A DNA stretch of 64,000 bases, from assembly GCF_030252345.1 (NCBI RefSeq), contig NZ_CP126980.1, positions 388,501 through 452,500 of the forward strand, in the 5' to 3' direction. Below are positions 33,251 to 42,576 of the stretch, one piece after another. Positions within the stretch are counted from its first letter, which is position 1; each line of letters starts with the position of its first letter. Position numbers and translations under genes: made by a program. The notes under the pieces are model-generated. The model saw nothing but the letters and a program-made list of their open reading frames with translations. It did no database searches and was not told the origin of the DNA. The stretch comes from Actinoplanes oblitus (GTDB lineage Bacteria > Actinomycetota > Actinomycetes > Mycobacteriales > Micromonosporaceae).

Positions 33251-33330
33251 GGTGCTCCGCTCAGGTGCCGGGAGGGGCCGCGAGTGTCAGGCCGGAGAAG
33301 AGGGCGCCGGGAGGGTGGCCGGGACCGGCA

Positions 33331-34305
33331 TCAGCCGACAGGCGCGGACGCCGGGGCCGGGACCGGCTTGAGGCGCCAGGACAGCGTCGGCTGTGCCTGC
33401 GCCGAGCCGAGCAGCACCGGATTCGGCGCCGGCTCGGCGAACCGCAACGTGGCCACCCCGTCGGCGCCGCGGGACACCTCGACCGGCACCGGCTCGCCGG
33501 TGACCAGGTCGGTGGCCAGCACCCCGCTCAGCTCGCCGGGCCGCTGCGGGAGGGCCCGCACCGCCACCCGCCGGGCCGCCCGGGTCAGTTTGAACACGGC
33601 GCGGGCCGGTTTCTGCCGGGTCCACCGGTTGCCCGGGCTGACCGGCAGCGGCGGGGCGGCCGCCACCCCGGCCGATTCCAGCCGGTAGCCGAGCGCACCG
33701 CCCGGCTGCACGACAGCGAAGTCGCAGCCGCTGTGCCCGGGCGGGCCGCTGACCGGTTCCGGCTGGTCGGCTTCCCGCACCACGACGCTGTTGAGCCGCA
33801 GGCCGATCGCCGACCGCGGGCTGAGCCGCGCCGCCGCCCACTCCGGGTGCCGCGCCTCGGCCAGCTCCACGATCAGCATGCCGTCCTCGGCCAGCTCGCC
33901 GGCGGCCAGGTCGAAGCCGAGGGTGGCGGTGGCCGGCGCGGCGCTGCGCCAGCCCTGGCGCCGGGCCAGCACCACAGCGCCGCGGATCCGGCCCTGCACT
34001 CGGACCAGGACCAGCCGGGGCAGCTCGGGTGCGAGCCGGGACGGCCGTACCCGGTCGGACCACCAGCGGGTGGCCATCTCGTCCAGGCCGATCGAGACGG
34101 TGACCCGGACCGGTCCGCCGGTGCCGTTCACCTTGATCGCGACCGCGCCGAACTCGCCGGTGGCCCGGCTGACGATGCCGGTGCCCCGGATCATCTGGTC
34201 CAGGATCAGGATCGACGGGCTGGCCCCGCTGGTCAGGTTCAACGGGAGCGACGCGGCCACCGACGGCTCGTCGAAGTCGGTGCGGAAGTACGAGCCGACC
34301 CTCAT
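33331..34305 (-). CDS. Unknown protein of the second glycan block
   Basis: 324 aa from ATG 34305, overlapping the upstream stop by ATGA, so co-translated with the transferase-like gene. Beta-rich throughout (MRVGSYFRTDFDEPSVAAS, PVRVTVSIGLDEMATRWWSD, LPRLVLVRVQGRIRGAVVLARR, TATLGFDLAAGELAEDGMLIVELAEA). No signal peptide, no TM, no recognised catalytic motif. It may be a carbohydrate-binding or assembly protein; that is only context. Confidence 0.6.
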   Translation of the reverse strand: MRVGSYFRTDFDEPSVAASLPLNLTSGASPSILILDQMIRGTGIVSRATGEFGAVAIKVNGTGGPVRVTVSIGLDEMATRWWSDRVRPSRLAPELPRLVLVRVQGRIRGAVVLARRQGWRSAAPATATLGFDLAAGELAEDGMLIVELAEARHPEWAAARLSPRSAIGLRLNSVVVREADQPEPVSGPPGHSGCDFAVVQPGGALGYRLESAGVAAAPPLPVSPGNRWTRQKPARAVFKLTRAARRVAVRALPQRPGELSGVLATDLVTGEPVPVEVSRGADGVATLRFAEPAPNPVLLGSAQAQPTLSWRLKPVPAPASAPVG

Positions 34306-35903
34306 GAGAGACCGGCCGGCGCGAGGGACTGGCCGGCCGGGGCCGCGGCGAGGTCGGTCCGGGTGAGCAGCGGCTCGCGCCGGGTCCACATCCGCGCCAC
34401 CGTCTCGAACAGCGGGTCGGCGTCGCTCTCGATGTGCCGGAACGTCGCCCGCATCGACTTGAGCAGGATGTTCGGTCCCCAGACCTCCCACTGCGGCACC
34501 TGCGGGGTGACCACGTCCGAGCCGCTGCGGTAGAGCCACAGCCAGAGCCGGGCCCGTTGCACCTGCTCCTCGGTGACCAGCGGGACGCCGTCCTTGATCG
34601 CGTTGATGCTCTCGTCGAGCGTCTTGAAGTACGAGTCGGTCGAGTCGACCACCGTGGACAGCCCGCACGAACTCCACTCCGACCAGCCGGCCTGCACCAC
34701 CGGAATGCCGTAGGCGGGCAGCTCGTTGCTCACGCTGCCGCGCACCGTGACGCCCAGGTCGGTCAGGCTCCACAGCGCGTTCTTGCTGAGCGTGGCGCTC
34801 GGCTGGAAGATCATGTGCCGGGACTTCTTGTGCTGCTTTGCCAGCTCGTCGAAGAAGCCGGTCGAGTCGTAGAGCCGCTGGCTCGGGTGGTCCAGGAACA
34901 TCCACTGCGCGTCGGTCCGGGAGGCCGCCCAGTTCGCGGTGTCGGTGAACCACTCGGAGAGGCTGGGGAACAGCTCCCGGTTGGTGCCCAGCGCGTCCGA
35001 CACGGCGTGGTTGAAGACCGCGATGATCGGCTTGTCCGGGTCGAACCCGAACCGGGCAGCGGCGTGGCTGCGCAGCAGGGCCCGCTCGGCCGGATTGTTC
35101 AGGTCGACCGAGGCGTTGGTGCCACCCCGCCACCAGCTTGGCCGGCCCAGGTTGACCTTGGCCCGCCAGGCGATCAGCTCGGTGGTCGGGCGCAGTTCCG
35201 CCCGGCGCGGCCAGACCCGGGTCTCGAAGATCTCGCCGATCTGCCGGGTCAGCTCACCGCGGAACGTCTCGGTGTGCGTGTCGTGCTCGGGGAAGAGCGC
35301 GTACGCCTTGAGGCAGCCGGTCTGCTGGGTGTGGATCACCGGGACGCCGGCCCGCCGCGCCACGTCCACCGCCAGACCCCACTGGTCGTAGTCGACGTGG
35401 CTGGTCACCAGCGCGACCACGTTCCGCTGCTGGAAGACGTCCGCGTAGTACGCGGCCAGCGCGTTGCCGTAGCGGACCCGCTCGGCCGGCGGGTTCTCCC
35501 GCATCCGGGGCAGCTTGGCCAGCCGGGCGTCGGTCGCCTTGATGTTGTCCATGACGTCGAAGGCCGGCTTGGCGTCCGACGCGCGGACGATGTCCCAGAC
35601 GTCGATCACCTCGGAGGCGCCGTACGCCGTGCCGAACTCCCGCACCAGCGACACGTCGAAGCCCTGCCACAGCGTCTTCGCCCAGGCCTCCTCGACCCCC
35701 GTGAAGATCACCAGCCGGGCCGGCCGCACCCGGCGGATCGCGTTGGCCACCGCCAGGTTGCGCAGCGTGACCCGGATGTCCTGGTGGAACGCCTCCACCA
35801 GGATCACCCCGTCATCGGTGGCCGGTGGCAGGTTCTTCTGCCAGAACACCTCGGCCGCGTTGAGGAAGTGCTTCCACTCCTGCTTGTTCGCTTTCAGCTG
35901 CAC
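34302..35903 (-). CDS. GT-B-like glycan transferase candidate
   Basis: 533 aa. An N-terminal Rossmann-like half (VILVEAFHQDIRVTLRNLAVANAIRRVRPARLVIFTGVEEAW, VTSHVDYDQWGLAVDVARRAGVPVIHTQQTG) and a C-terminal half with ALWSLTDLGVTVRGSVSNELPAYGIPVVQAG. The latter is the T-x-x-S-x-x-E-x-x-x-x-G-x-P donor-site pattern of capsule and Kdo/sialyl-type GT-B enzymes. QWMFLDHPSQRLYD resembles the HP motif of bacterial sialyl/Kdo transferases. GTG 35903 lies 1 bp after pseI. A good candidate for the transferase that uses CMP-pseudaminic acid (inference). Confidence 0.65.
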   Translation of the reverse strand: MQLKANKQEWKHFLNAAEVFWQKNLPPATDDGVILVEAFHQDIRVTLRNLAVANAIRRVRPARLVIFTGVEEAWAKTLWQGFDVSLVREFGTAYGASEVIDVWDIVRASDAKPAFDVMDNIKATDARLAKLPRMRENPPAERVRYGNALAAYYADVFQQRNVVALVTSHVDYDQWGLAVDVARRAGVPVIHTQQTGCLKAYALFPEHDTHTETFRGELTRQIGEIFETRVWPRRAELRPTTELIAWRAKVNLGRPSWWRGGTNASVDLNNPAERALLRSHAAARFGFDPDKPIIAVFNHAVSDALGTNRELFPSLSEWFTDTANWAASRTDAQWMFLDHPSQRLYDSTGFFDELAKQHKKSRHMIFQPSATLSKNALWSLTDLGVTVRGSVSNELPAYGIPVVQAGWSEWSSCGLSTVVDSTDSYFKTLDESINAIKDGVPLVTEEQVQRARLWLWLYRSGSDVVTPQVPQWEVWGPNILLKSMRATFRHIESDADPLFETVARMWTRREPLLTRTDLAAAPAGQSLAPAGLS

Positions 35904-35904
35904 G

Positions 35905-36921
35905 TCAGATCAGGTCCCAGGTCAGTGGAGTTCCCTTGGCGGCGTCGGTGCGGAAGACGCGACCGAGCACCTGGCCGATCGCGTCCGGCTCGAGGCCGCC
36001 GGTGGGCCGGATGGAGCGGACGTTCGCCTCGGTCACCGGCTCGCCGGCCTTGACGTCGGTCACCACGTAGAGCGAGCGGCGGAACCGCAGGCCCTCCTTC
36101 TCCGCCTCGGTCGGGCCGATGGCTGTGGTGCCCAGCGCCTGCCAGGCCCGCTCCGATTCCACCACGAGCGCGGCGAGCTCGCCCGGGTCGAGGGAGAACG
36201 CCGAGTCCACGCCGCCGTCGGCCCGGTCCAGCGTGACGTGCTTCTCGATCAGCACGGCGCCGAGCGCGACGGCCGCGATCGGCACGCCGATGCCCAGCGT
36301 GTGGTCGCTCAGGCCGATCGGCAGTCGCAGCGCCTCGGCCAGCACCGGGATGCGCCGCAGGTTCGTCGACTCCGGCGGAGCGGGGTAGGACGCGGTGCAG
36401 CTGAGCACGGTGATGTCGGTGGCGCCGGCGCCCCGCGCGGCGTCGACCGCCGCGGTGATCTCCCGGAGCGTCGCCATGCCGGTGGAGATGATGATCGGCT
36501 TGCCGGTCGAGGCGCAGAGCCGGATCAGCGGCAGGTCGGTGATCTCCGACGAGGCGATCTTGTAGCGCGGCGCGTCCAGTTTCTCCAGCAGCTCGACGGC
36601 TGTCGGGTCGAACGGGCTGGAGAACGCCTCGATGCCCCGCTCCCGGGCGCGCTCGAAGATCGGCGCGTGCCAGTCCCACGGGGTGTGCGCGCGGGTGTAG
36701 AGGTCGTAGAGGTACTCCCCGCCCCACAGCTCATGACCCGCGGAGAGCTGGAACCGCGGATGTCTGACGTCCACGGTGAGGGTGTCAGCGGTGTACGTCT
36801 GGATCTTGATGGCGTCCGCGCCCGCGTCCGCGGCGGCGTCCACCAGCTGCAACGCCCGGTCCAGGGAACCGTTGTGGTTCCCCGACATCTCCGCGACGAT
36901 GTAGGGCTTCGTTCGACTCAT
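35905..36921 (-). CDS. pseI: Pseudaminic acid synthase (PseI)
   Basis: 338 aa NeuB/PseI family. TIM barrel: IVAEMSGNHNGSLDRALQLVDAAADAGADAIKIQTY, IEAFSSPFD, YKIASSEITDLPLI, IIISTGMATL, GLSDHTLG and IEKHVTLDRADGGVDSAFSL. C-terminal SAF (antifreeze-like) domain: RRSLYVVTDVKAGEPVTEANVRSIRPTGG. The SGNHNGSL form matches PseI better than NeuB. It condenses 6-deoxy-AltdiNAc with PEP to pseudaminic acid. ATG 36921 overlaps the pseH stop (ATGA). Confidence 0.92.
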   Translation of the reverse strand: MSRTKPYIVAEMSGNHNGSLDRALQLVDAAADAGADAIKIQTYTADTLTVDVRHPRFQLSAGHELWGGEYLYDLYTRAHTPWDWHAPIFERARERGIEAFSSPFDPTAVELLEKLDAPRYKIASSEITDLPLIRLCASTGKPIIISTGMATLREITAAVDAARGAGATDITVLSCTASYPAPPESTNLRRIPVLAEALRLPIGLSDHTLGIGVPIAAVALGAVLIEKHVTLDRADGGVDSAFSLDPGELAALVVESERAWQALGTTAIGPTEAEKEGLRFRRSLYVVTDVKAGEPVTEANVRSIRPTGGLEPDAIGQVLGRVFRTDAAKGTPLTWDLI

Positions 36922-37367
36922 TTCGCTCTCTCTGTCCAGACGACCGTCTTCGGGACCCCGTCGACCAGCCGTTCGTATCTGCGCGTCTCGCGGAAGCCGA
37001 AGCGCCGGTGCAGGGCGAGCACCTGCTTGTTCTCCTCGAGCGTCTCGCCGCCGAGGGTCTCCAGGCCGAGGGTGCCGAAGGCGTACTCGACGGCCTCCTG
37101 CTCCAGCCGCATCCAGGCCGGCAGCAGGCGCCGGCCGAGCCCCTCGACGTCGAGGTAGAACGACCAGGTGCTGCCGTTGAAGATGACCACCCCGGCCGGT
37201 ACGCCGTCCTCCTCGTAGATCAGGACGTCGCCGCCGTGGCTCGCCCACCAGGCCGCGTGTTCGGCCGGCTGGATCTCGTGGGTGGTGAGGCTGACGGCGC
37301 GTACCGCCGGGTGGTTGCGCCAGCTCAGGACCTGGTCGCGGTCGGAATCGGTGGCGGGTCGAAGCAC
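36918..37367 (-). CDS. pseH: GNAT N-acetyltransferase (PseH)
   Basis: 149 aa GNAT fold: LRPATDSDRDQVLSWRNHPAVRAVSL, HEIQPAEHAAWWA, GVPAGVVIFNG, and GGETLEENKQVLALHRRFGFRE (acetyl-CoA pyrophosphate region and the NxxxxxLxxxxGF end). Length and motifs fit PseH, which acetylates the C4 amine of the PseC product. Coupled to pseI by ATGA overlap; GTG start. In this cluster the acyl donor might be something other than acetyl-CoA, given the nearby ACP operon (speculative). Confidence 0.87.
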   Translation of the reverse strand: MLRPATDSDRDQVLSWRNHPAVRAVSLTTHEIQPAEHAAWWASHGGDVLIYEEDGVPAGVVIFNGSTWSFYLDVEGLGRRLLPAWMRLEQEAVEYAFGTLGLETLGGETLEENKQVLALHRRFGFRETRRYERLVDGVPKTVVWTERAK

Positions 37368-37371
37368 GCGG

Positions 37372-38433
37372 TCAACGTAGGGAGGTGGTTTGGACCGGTC
37401 GTGGAGTTGAGGAGAGGTCCGGGGAAACCGCAGGTGTCGGTTCGGTGGACCGCTTCCGGGAACCGGCCAGCCGATAGCCGGCCCGCAGCGCCGAGTACAG
37501 CGCGTAGCTGTTCGCGGCGACCAGCCGGTGTTTCAGTCCCGCGGCGCCGGCCGGTGGGCGGTGCCCGGCGGGCAGGTGCCGGCGGTACTGCCTGACGATG
37601 CCCCGGAAGAAGCGGCGGCGGCAGCTCGGGTGCATCCGGGAGTCGTTGCCGGCCACCACCAGCAGGTGATTGATCATCAGGGTGAACACCCGGGCCCGTA
37701 CGCCGGGCGCGGCCCCCAGCCGATCGAGCCGCTCGTGCAGCTCGTCGTACTGCTCGAAGGCCTCGAAATGCCGCTCGCTGCGGGTCGCGGTGATCGACCC
37801 CGGCCGGCCGACCCGGTAGTGATAGCAGACCCGGTTCAGCACCTCGACGCGCTCGGCGGCGACCAGCACCGGGTTGCTGAACGGGACGTCCTCGTACCAC
37901 CCGGCGGGGAAGCGCAGCTCGTGCTCGGTGAGCAGGCCCCGCCGCGTGATCCGGTTCCACGCGGTGTGCTGCAGGCCGAGCAGCCGGTCCAGGGTGGCCG
38001 GGCCGGCCAGCACCGGGGAGCTGGCGTCGGGTTCCAGCCGCCCGTCCTCGTGCTCGCGCAGGTGGTCGACGAGCAGCACGTCCGGCGCTGACGCGCGGAG
38101 CCGGTCCAGCACGGCGCGCACCGAGCCCGGTGGCAGCCGGTCGTCGCTGTCGACGAACCAGACGTAGCGCCCGGTGGCCTCGGCCAGGCCGGCGTTGCGG
38201 GCCAGCCCGAGACCGACGTTGCTGGACAGGTGCAGCACCCGCAGGCCGCCGTGCCGGGCCGCGTAGGCGTCCAGCATCGCGCCGCAGCCGTCCGGTGAGG
38301 CGTCGTCGACGGCGATCACCTCGACCGACGCGTTCTCCTCCGGCGTCAGACCGGCCCGGATGGAGTCGAGGCAGGCCAGGAGGAAATCCTCGACCGCGTA
38401 GACCGGCACCACGACGGTCAGCAGAACATCCAT
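37372..38433 (-). CDS. Family 2 glycosyltransferase
   Basis: 353 aa. GT-A domain: LTVVVPVYAVEDFLLACLDSI, VIAVDDASPDGCG, GLGLARNAGLAEATGRYVWFVDSDDRL (DxD). About 130 C-terminal residues of helical, TagF/SunS-type extension end in a Pro/Ser/Thr tail. First gene of the minus-strand block that continues into pseH 4 bp later. It probably adds a neutral sugar or polyol unit to the glycan backbone. GT2 substrates cannot be read from sequence. Confidence 0.88.
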   Translation of the reverse strand: MDVLLTVVVPVYAVEDFLLACLDSIRAGLTPEENASVEVIAVDDASPDGCGAMLDAYAARHGGLRVLHLSSNVGLGLARNAGLAEATGRYVWFVDSDDRLPPGSVRAVLDRLRASAPDVLLVDHLREHEDGRLEPDASSPVLAGPATLDRLLGLQHTAWNRITRRGLLTEHELRFPAGWYEDVPFSNPVLVAAERVEVLNRVCYHYRVGRPGSITATRSERHFEAFEQYDELHERLDRLGAAPGVRARVFTLMINHLLVVAGNDSRMHPSCRRRFFRGIVRQYRRHLPAGHRPPAGAAGLKHRLVAANSYALYSALRAGYRLAGSRKRSTEPTPAVSPDLSSTPRPVQTTSLR

Positions 38434-38519
38434 CCGTCAACCGTGCGGGATCAACGTGACGCCGAGGCGAACCGCACCTGAAGCAGGCCTGCGACGAAGA
38501 CGAATTCACCCAGGTGAGG

Positions 38520-40853
38520 TCACTCCTGGCGAGGGAAGAGCAGGTCGTCCATCGCCGTGGCGGTCAACGGCTCGGCGAAGTAGTAGCCCTGCCCCAGCTC
38601 GCAGTTCCCGCCGGCCAGCTCGCTCAGCTGCCCGGCGTCCTCGATCCCCTCCGCCACCGTGGACAGCTGCAACGCCTGACCGAGCTGGATGATGCCCAGG
38701 GTCAGCGCGGCAGCGGCCGGCAGATCGCCGATGTCGTCGACGAACGACTTGTCGATCTTGATGATGTCCACCGGGAAGTTCCGCAGGTACGCCAGCGACG
38801 AGTACCCGGTCCCGAAGTCGTCGATGGCCAGCCGTACCCCGAGCGCCTTGATCTCCTCCAGCCGGCGCAACGTCTCCGGCCGGTGGTCCACCAGCAGCGA
38901 CTCGGTCAACTCGATGATCAGGCAGCGGGCCGGCAGGCCGCTCTCGGCCAGCGCCGCCGCGACCAGTTGTGGCAGGTCGGCCCGCTCCAGCTGGACCGCG
39001 GAGAGGTTCACGCTGACGGTCAGCGGCGCCTGCCCGTCCCGCTGCGCGTTCCACCGGGCCGCCTGCCGGCACGCCTCGCGAAGCACCCACTCGCCGATCG
39101 GCACGATCAGCCCGGTCTCCTCGGCGAGCGGGATGAACTCCAGTGGCGGGATCATCCCGCGCTCCGGATGCTGCCAGCGAACCAGCGCCTCCAGCCCGGA
39201 GATCTCCTCGGTGCGCAGCCGTACGATCGGCTGGAACCGCAGCTCGAACTCGTGCCGCAGCACCGCCCGGCGCAGGTCCGCCTCCAGTTCCAGGTGCCGC
39301 TGGAACGACTCGCGCATGGCCGGCTCGAAGACCGCGAGCTGGTCCTTGCCCTGCTTCTTCGCCTCGGACATCGCCAGGTCCGCGCGGACCAGCAGGTCCT
39401 CCGCGTCCACCAGGCCGGACTCGGCGTACGCCACCCCGACGCTGCAGGAGGCGAACACCTCCCGCCCGTCCAGGTCGAACGGCTCCCGCAGCGCGTGCAC
39501 GATCCGCCGGGCCACCTGGACCGCCGCCGGCTCGGTCACCACGGGCAGCAGCACCGCGAACTCGTCGCCGCCCAGCCGGGCCGCCGTGTCCCCGGCGCGC
39601 AGGCACTCGCGCAGCCGGTCGGCCACCGCGGCCAGCAACCGGTCACCGGTCGCGTGCCCGAGCGAGTCGTTCACCACCTTGAACCGGTCCAGGTCGACCA
39701 GCAGCGTGGCCACCCCACCGGCCCCGGTGGTGGCCAGCGCGTTCTCGGTACGGGTGCGGAACAGCGAGCGGTTGGCCAGCCCGGTCAGCGAGTCGTGGAA
39801 CGCGTGGTTCATCTCGCGCAGCGTGCGCGCGTCGGTGATGGCCAGGCTGACGTGCTCGGCGAACGCCTGCAGGATCTCCTGCGAGGCCCGGTCCCACGCG
39901 CGGATTTCCTGGTAGGAGCCGACGAACAGGGCCCCGACAACGGTGCCGTCCTCGTGCACCGGCACCGCCATCACGCTCTTCAGCCGGGCCCGGACGATCT
40001 CCGGCACCGCGATCGGCGAGTTCGCGTAGTCGTCCACGGCGACCAGCTCGTCGCCCATGATCGCGAGCCCGGCGACACCCAGCGCGGCGACCGGCACCGC
40101 CTGCAGCCGTGGTACCGCCTCGTCCGGGACGCCGCGGCTGGCGATCAGGCTGGTCCGGGCCGGGTCGTCGAGGTCCAGCACGGTCAGCCCGGCCATCTCC
40201 ACGTCCAGCAGCTCGGCCGCGCTCGCGGTGATCTGGTCCAGGACCCGGCGCAGCGGCTCGCGCCGGGCGATCGCCCGCTGCACCGAGCCGAGCTCGTCGA
40301 AGAGCCGCTGCCGGCGCTGCAACGAGGTGATCAGGCGGTCGTTCTCGGCGGCCTGCCGGCGCTCCATCTCGATCAGGTGCAGCGCCTGCAGGCTCAGTTC
40401 GAGGACCCGGGCCATGCCGCGGAGCAGGCACACCTCCTCGACGGTGAACGGCGTCCGGCGGCCGAGCACCAGCACGCCGGGGACGACGCCACCGAGGTGG
40501 GCCAGGGTGACCGCGTAGCGGCGGCCGTCGACCTCCAGGTCGGCGCGCCGACCGGCGGCGATCTCGGTCAGGGCGCCGGCCGGGATCCGTTCGGCGGACA
40601 GTCCGACCGCCGCGACCACACCTCCGTCGACAGTCAGCACGGCGAGGTCGGCGCCGAGCGCGCGAGCCGCGCATTCGACGGCGGCATGCTGGGCGGCGGC
40701 CTCATCGGGCCGATCTGCGACGACGGCGAGGAACTCCGTCAGCTGCTGGGTGGCGAGCACGTCGTTGCAGTCGGCGCGGGCGCACCGCAGTTGAGGAATT
40801 GCAACCCGGGGGCGTGTTCCGGAGCCCGGCCGGCGGTGTGCCAATCTGGTCAC
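38520..40853 (-). CDS. GAF-GAF-GGDEF-EAL cyclic-di-GMP enzyme
   Basis: 777 aa. Two GAF-like domains (about 45-170 and 195-345). GGDEF domain (HDSLTGLANRSLF, LVDLDRFKVVND, intact GGDEF at about 428) and EAL domain (GLEALVRWQHP at about 555, ELTESLLVD, IDDFGTGYSSLAYLRNFPVDIIKID, AEGIED). Both active sites look canonical, so it may be bifunctional (cyclase and phosphodiesterase). Cytoplasmic, no TM. c-di-GMP controls development in actinomycetes through BldD (known). A start further downstream (about residue 33, VLATQQLTEF) is possible. Confidence 0.92.
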   Translation of the reverse strand: MTRLAHRRPGSGTRPRVAIPQLRCARADCNDVLATQQLTEFLAVVADRPDEAAAQHAAVECAARALGADLAVLTVDGGVVAAVGLSAERIPAGALTEIAAGRRADLEVDGRRYAVTLAHLGGVVPGVLVLGRRTPFTVEEVCLLRGMARVLELSLQALHLIEMERRQAAENDRLITSLQRRQRLFDELGSVQRAIARREPLRRVLDQITASAAELLDVEMAGLTVLDLDDPARTSLIASRGVPDEAVPRLQAVPVAALGVAGLAIMGDELVAVDDYANSPIAVPEIVRARLKSVMAVPVHEDGTVVGALFVGSYQEIRAWDRASQEILQAFAEHVSLAITDARTLREMNHAFHDSLTGLANRSLFRTRTENALATTGAGGVATLLVDLDRFKVVNDSLGHATGDRLLAAVADRLRECLRAGDTAARLGGDEFAVLLPVVTEPAAVQVARRIVHALREPFDLDGREVFASCSVGVAYAESGLVDAEDLLVRADLAMSEAKKQGKDQLAVFEPAMRESFQRHLELEADLRRAVLRHEFELRFQPIVRLRTEEISGLEALVRWQHPERGMIPPLEFIPLAEETGLIVPIGEWVLREACRQAARWNAQRDGQAPLTVSVNLSAVQLERADLPQLVAAALAESGLPARCLIIELTESLLVDHRPETLRRLEEIKALGVRLAIDDFGTGYSSLAYLRNFPVDIIKIDKSFVDDIGDLPAAAALTLGIIQLGQALQLSTVAEGIEDAGQLSELAGGNCELGQGYYFAEPLTATAMDDLLFPRQE

Positions 40854-40907
40854 GAGCGGTCAGTGTGCCGTCACGTATGGTTGTCAAATTTCGGTTCGGT
40901 GGGCTGA

Positions 40908-42569
40908 ATGGAGTCCGTGGGCACCGCTCAGGAACCTCCCCATCCGGCACCGTCCGGGCTCGCCCGTGGCCGGATCGGCGCGGTCTCCGCCGCCCTCTTC
41001 GGCGTTGCCGCCGCCGCGCCGATCGCCACCGTGGTCACCGTGGTCACCGTGAGCCCGCCGGTCCTGGCCGCCGGTGCCGGGCCGCTCGCGGCACTGTCGG
41101 TGGTCGCCGTCGCGGTCGTCCTGCTCCTTTTCGGTACGCCCTACGCCGCCATGATCCGCCGTACCCCGCACGCCGGAGCCACCTATCCGCAACTCGCCCG
41201 CGGTCTGGGTCGCCCCGCCGCGCTGGTCGGCGCCTGGCTCGCGCTGGCCGGGTACCACGCGATCCAATTCGGTCTATACGCCCTGCTCGGCCAGGCCGCC
41301 GCGCCGCTGCTGCACAGCTGGTTCGGGGTGACCGCCCCGTGGTGGCTGGTGGCCGGCGCCGGCTGGTTGCTGGTCACCCTCGGCGGCCTGCTGCGCGTGG
41401 AGTTCGCGGCCGGCGTGATCGCCCTGCTCACCGTCGCGGAGACGGCGGTGCTGGCCGGTCTAGCCGCGGCCGGCGTGCTCCGCCCGGCGGGTGGTGCCCC
41501 GATCCGGACCGGCACCTACCTGATCACTGACCCGGCGCGGCTGGACCGCTCGCTGCTCGGCCTGCTGCTCGCCGTCGCGGTGCTGGCCTTCGTCGGCTTC
41601 GAGACCGCGGCGACGTACGCCGAGGAGACCCGCGATCCGCGCCGCACCGCCGGCCGGGCCGCCCGCGGCGCGGTCCTGCTGCTCGCCCTGCTGCTGGCCG
41701 GTGTCACCTGGAGCCTGATCGTCGCGGCCGGCCCGGCCGGGGTGGCCGGGCGGGCCGCCGCCCGCGGACCCGAGTTGCTGTTCGCCCTGGCCGGCGAGCG
41801 GCTCGCCCCCTGGGCCGTCACGCTCGCCCGGCTGATGCTGGTCACCGGCCTGCTCGCGGCCATCCTGGCGGTGCACCACGCGCTCGCCCGGTACCTGTAC
41901 GCACTCGGCCGGGAACGGGTGCTCCCCGGCGTACTGGGAAATGTCTCGCCGCGGACCGGCGCGCCGCGCGCCGCCGCCCTGACCCAGTCGCTCGTCGCGG
42001 GGGCCGCCCTGACCGGCGCCTACCTGGCCGGGGCGACGGCCTCGGCCCGGACCGCCCGCGCTCTGGTGGTCGGCGGCGGCCTGGCGATCCTGGTGTTGCT
42101 GCTGCTCACCGCGGTGGCGGCGCTGTTGCACCTGAACCGCGTCCCGGCCCGGGAAGGTGTCGGTACCCGGTTCTTCGCGCCCGTTCTGTCCATTGTGTCC
42201 CTTGGCGTGCTGCTCTACCTGGCCGGCCGCGACCTCGCCGCGCTGCTGGCGGTCCGCGCCGGCTCGCCGTGGGTGAGCGTGGTGCTCGGCGCGCTGGCCG
42301 GCTGCCTGGCGATCGGGCTGGCGCACGCGCTGGTGCTGCGGCTCGCCGATCCGGTGCGCTACGCGGGCATCGGTCTCGGCGGCGCCGCCCTGGTGATCAC
42401 CCCGCAGCCCGGGCCGGCCGCCGAGCAGCCGACCGGCAACCCGCGGACCTGGGCCGCACCGCCCGGCGACGCGCCGGAGGAGCCGGCCGACGCACCGGCC
42501 GGGCTCCCGCGGCAGCGCACGCCCGGCGCGCACCGCCCGGAGCGCGTCCATCCGGAGATCAACGGCTGA
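40908..42569 (+). CDS. APC-superfamily amino acid permease
   Basis: 553 aa with about 12 TM plus a 60-aa polar C-terminal tail rich in Pro/Ala. Core: GRIGAVSAALFGVAAAAPIATVVTVV (TM1 G-x-G-like unwound region), TPHAGATYPQLARGLGRPAALVGAWLALAGY, FVGFETAATYAEETRDPRRTAGRA (TM6) and LYALGRERVLPGVLGNVSPRTGAPRAA. The motif order matches the amino acid/polyamine APC group. Divergent from the GGDEF/EAL gene with 54 bp between. Substrate unknown. Confidence 0.87.
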   Translation: MESVGTAQEPPHPAPSGLARGRIGAVSAALFGVAAAAPIATVVTVVTVSPPVLAAGAGPLAALSVVAVAVVLLLFGTPYAAMIRRTPHAGATYPQLARGLGRPAALVGAWLALAGYHAIQFGLYALLGQAAAPLLHSWFGVTAPWWLVAGAGWLLVTLGGLLRVEFAAGVIALLTVAETAVLAGLAAAGVLRPAGGAPIRTGTYLITDPARLDRSLLGLLLAVAVLAFVGFETAATYAEETRDPRRTAGRAARGAVLLLALLLAGVTWSLIVAAGPAGVAGRAAARGPELLFALAGERLAPWAVTLARLMLVTGLLAAILAVHHALARYLYALGRERVLPGVLGNVSPRTGAPRAAALTQSLVAGAALTGAYLAGATASARTARALVVGGGLAILVLLLLTAVAALLHLNRVPAREGVGTRFFAPVLSIVSLGVLLYLAGRDLAALLAVRAGSPWVSVVLGALAGCLAIGLAHALVLRLADPVRYAGIGLGGAALVITPQPGPAAEQPTGNPRTWAAPPGDAPEEPADAPAGLPRQRTPGAHRPERVHPEING

Positions 42570-42576
42570 CCCGCGA

